A stretch of 6,376 nt of DNA from Defluviitaleaceae bacterium (lineage in GTDB: Bacteria > Bacillota > Clostridia > Lachnospirales > WRAX01): positions 1 to 6,376 of the forward strand of contig WQSI01000101.1 in the NCBI GenBank assembly GCA_009787945.1, in the 5' to 3' direction. The position numbers were made by a program, and so were the translations under genes. Position 1 is the stretch's first letter. The number at the start of each line of letters is the position of its first letter. Below, piece by piece: positions 5,732 through 6,376 of the stretch. The notes under the pieces are model-generated. The model was not told the DNA's origin and searched no databases. It saw nothing but the letters and a program-made list of their open reading frames with translations.

Positions 5732-6376
5732 ATGAGAATTACAAATTCAATGACAACAAATAGATTATTAATGAACCTTAACCGCAACGCCAACAATGTG
5801 GATAGGCTTTTTATGCAACTTTCCAGCGGTAAGGTTATACAGCGTCCATCAGACAATCCCATTATCGCCAGCCGCGCCTTGCGCTTCCGCACAAATGTGG
5901 CGGAGGTGCAACAGCATCAGCGTAATGTGGCACAAGCCCAGTCTTGGATGGAGGTTAGTGAGCAAAACCTGCAAAACACCACTGAAATTTTAACCAGAAC
6001 AAGAAGTGAGCTGATGGTGCAAGGTGCTTCTGGTACATACACCTTCCAAAACCGCCAGTCTATAGTTCGCGTGGCAGAGCTTTTGTTCCAACAAATGAAA
6101 ACAGAGCTTAACGGCACTTTCGCTGGGCGTTATGTGTTTTCTGGCTTCCGCACCAACCAGCCGCCAATCGTAACCCAAAATAATATAAGCACCGCCCCAG
6201 GGATTACCCCTGCAAATGATGTAAATTTTGAAATTACCAAAAACATAACCAGGCAAAACATTCAGGATGCGGGCGCAGTTTTCTGGCGCAATGCCAACCC
6301 AATTGTGGCCAGCCCTCCAGACCCGCCAATTCCACCTGCTGATGTTGCGGTTGGCGGCACTGTAGACGCGGCTTGG
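5732..6376 (+). CDS. flgL: FlgL, hook-filament junction protein (HAP3), N-terminal part
   Basis: The frame stays open from the ATG at 5732 to the right edge, exactly 215 codons. FlgL is exported with help from FlgN and forms the layer between FlgK and the flagellin filament. It belongs to the flagellin-like family. Clear marks are MRITNSMTTNRLLMNLNRN at 1-19, the signature LSSGKVIQRPSDNP at 30-43 (typically S.GKRI..PSDDP), a long helix with QSWMEVSEQNLQNTTEILTR at 70-89, and the FlgL-typical AGRYVFSGFRTNQPP at 131-145. A proline-rich stretch (SPPDPPIPPAD, 194-204) is less usual. AGGGGG at 5718-5723 lies 8 bases upstream. No cysteine is seen. The C-terminal D0 helix is outside the window. Confidence 0.95.
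   Translation, partial: MRITNSMTTNRLLMNLNRNANNVDRLFMQLSSGKVIQRPSDNPIIASRALRFRTNVAEVQQHQRNVAQAQSWMEVSEQNLQNTTEILTRTRSELMVQGASGTYTFQNRQSIVRVAELLFQQMKTELNGTFAGRYVFSGFRTNQPPIVTQNNISTAPGITPANDVNFEITKNITRQNIQDAGAVFWRNANPIVASPPDPPIPPADVAVGGTVDAAW

Overview
The window looks like the chromosome of a motile, low-to-moderate-GC Firmicute, most likely a Clostridia or Lachnospiraceae-type anaerobe. Three things suggest this: strong purine-rich ribosome binding sites (GGAGGG, AAGGGGGG, AGGGGG); a sigma-28/SigD-type promoter; and the order flgM-flgN-flgK-flgL, which matches the late flagellar operon of Gram-positive bacteria (B. subtilis flgM-yvyG-flgK-flgL, then fliW-csrA). The assignment below class level is a guess.

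Layout: bases 1-454 (minus strand) hold the N-terminal 151 codons of a glycogen/alpha-glucan phosphorylase (glgP) that runs off the left edge. Bases 455-633 are a divergent control region. It has a good sigma-A-type promoter for glgP, a sigma-28 promoter (GCCGATAA) for the flagellar operon, and two 10-bp palindromes one helical turn apart between them. From 634 to the right edge everything is on the plus strand and reads as one flagellar operon: flgM (anti-sigma-28), a perfect 10-bp stem-loop on the flgM stop codon, an AT-rich gap without a clear signal, flgN (export chaperone for FlgK/FlgL), flgK copy 1, a 76-bp gap with a candidate internal promoter and a GGA-loop hairpin, flgK copy 2, a short gap with a small hairpin, and flgL (open at the right edge). 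No rho-independent terminator with a T-tract is visible.

How it works together: FlgM holds sigma-28 inactive until the hook is complete and FlgM is exported. Sigma-28 then transcribes this operon from the promoter at 571-598. FlgN delivers the hook-filament junction proteins FlgK (HAP1) and FlgL (HAP3) to the flagellar export apparatus, and these join hook to filament.

The most unusual point is the presence of two complete, strongly diverged FlgK proteins in tandem (687 and 664 aa; the E. coli protein is about 547 aa). Each carries a large insert at the same position of the fold, but the two inserts look unrelated in sequence: one seems helix-rich, the other beta-rich with different arginine codon use. 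This suggests a two-component or specialised hook-filament junction with swappable surface domains. I see no mobile element, CRISPR array, tRNA or rRNA.
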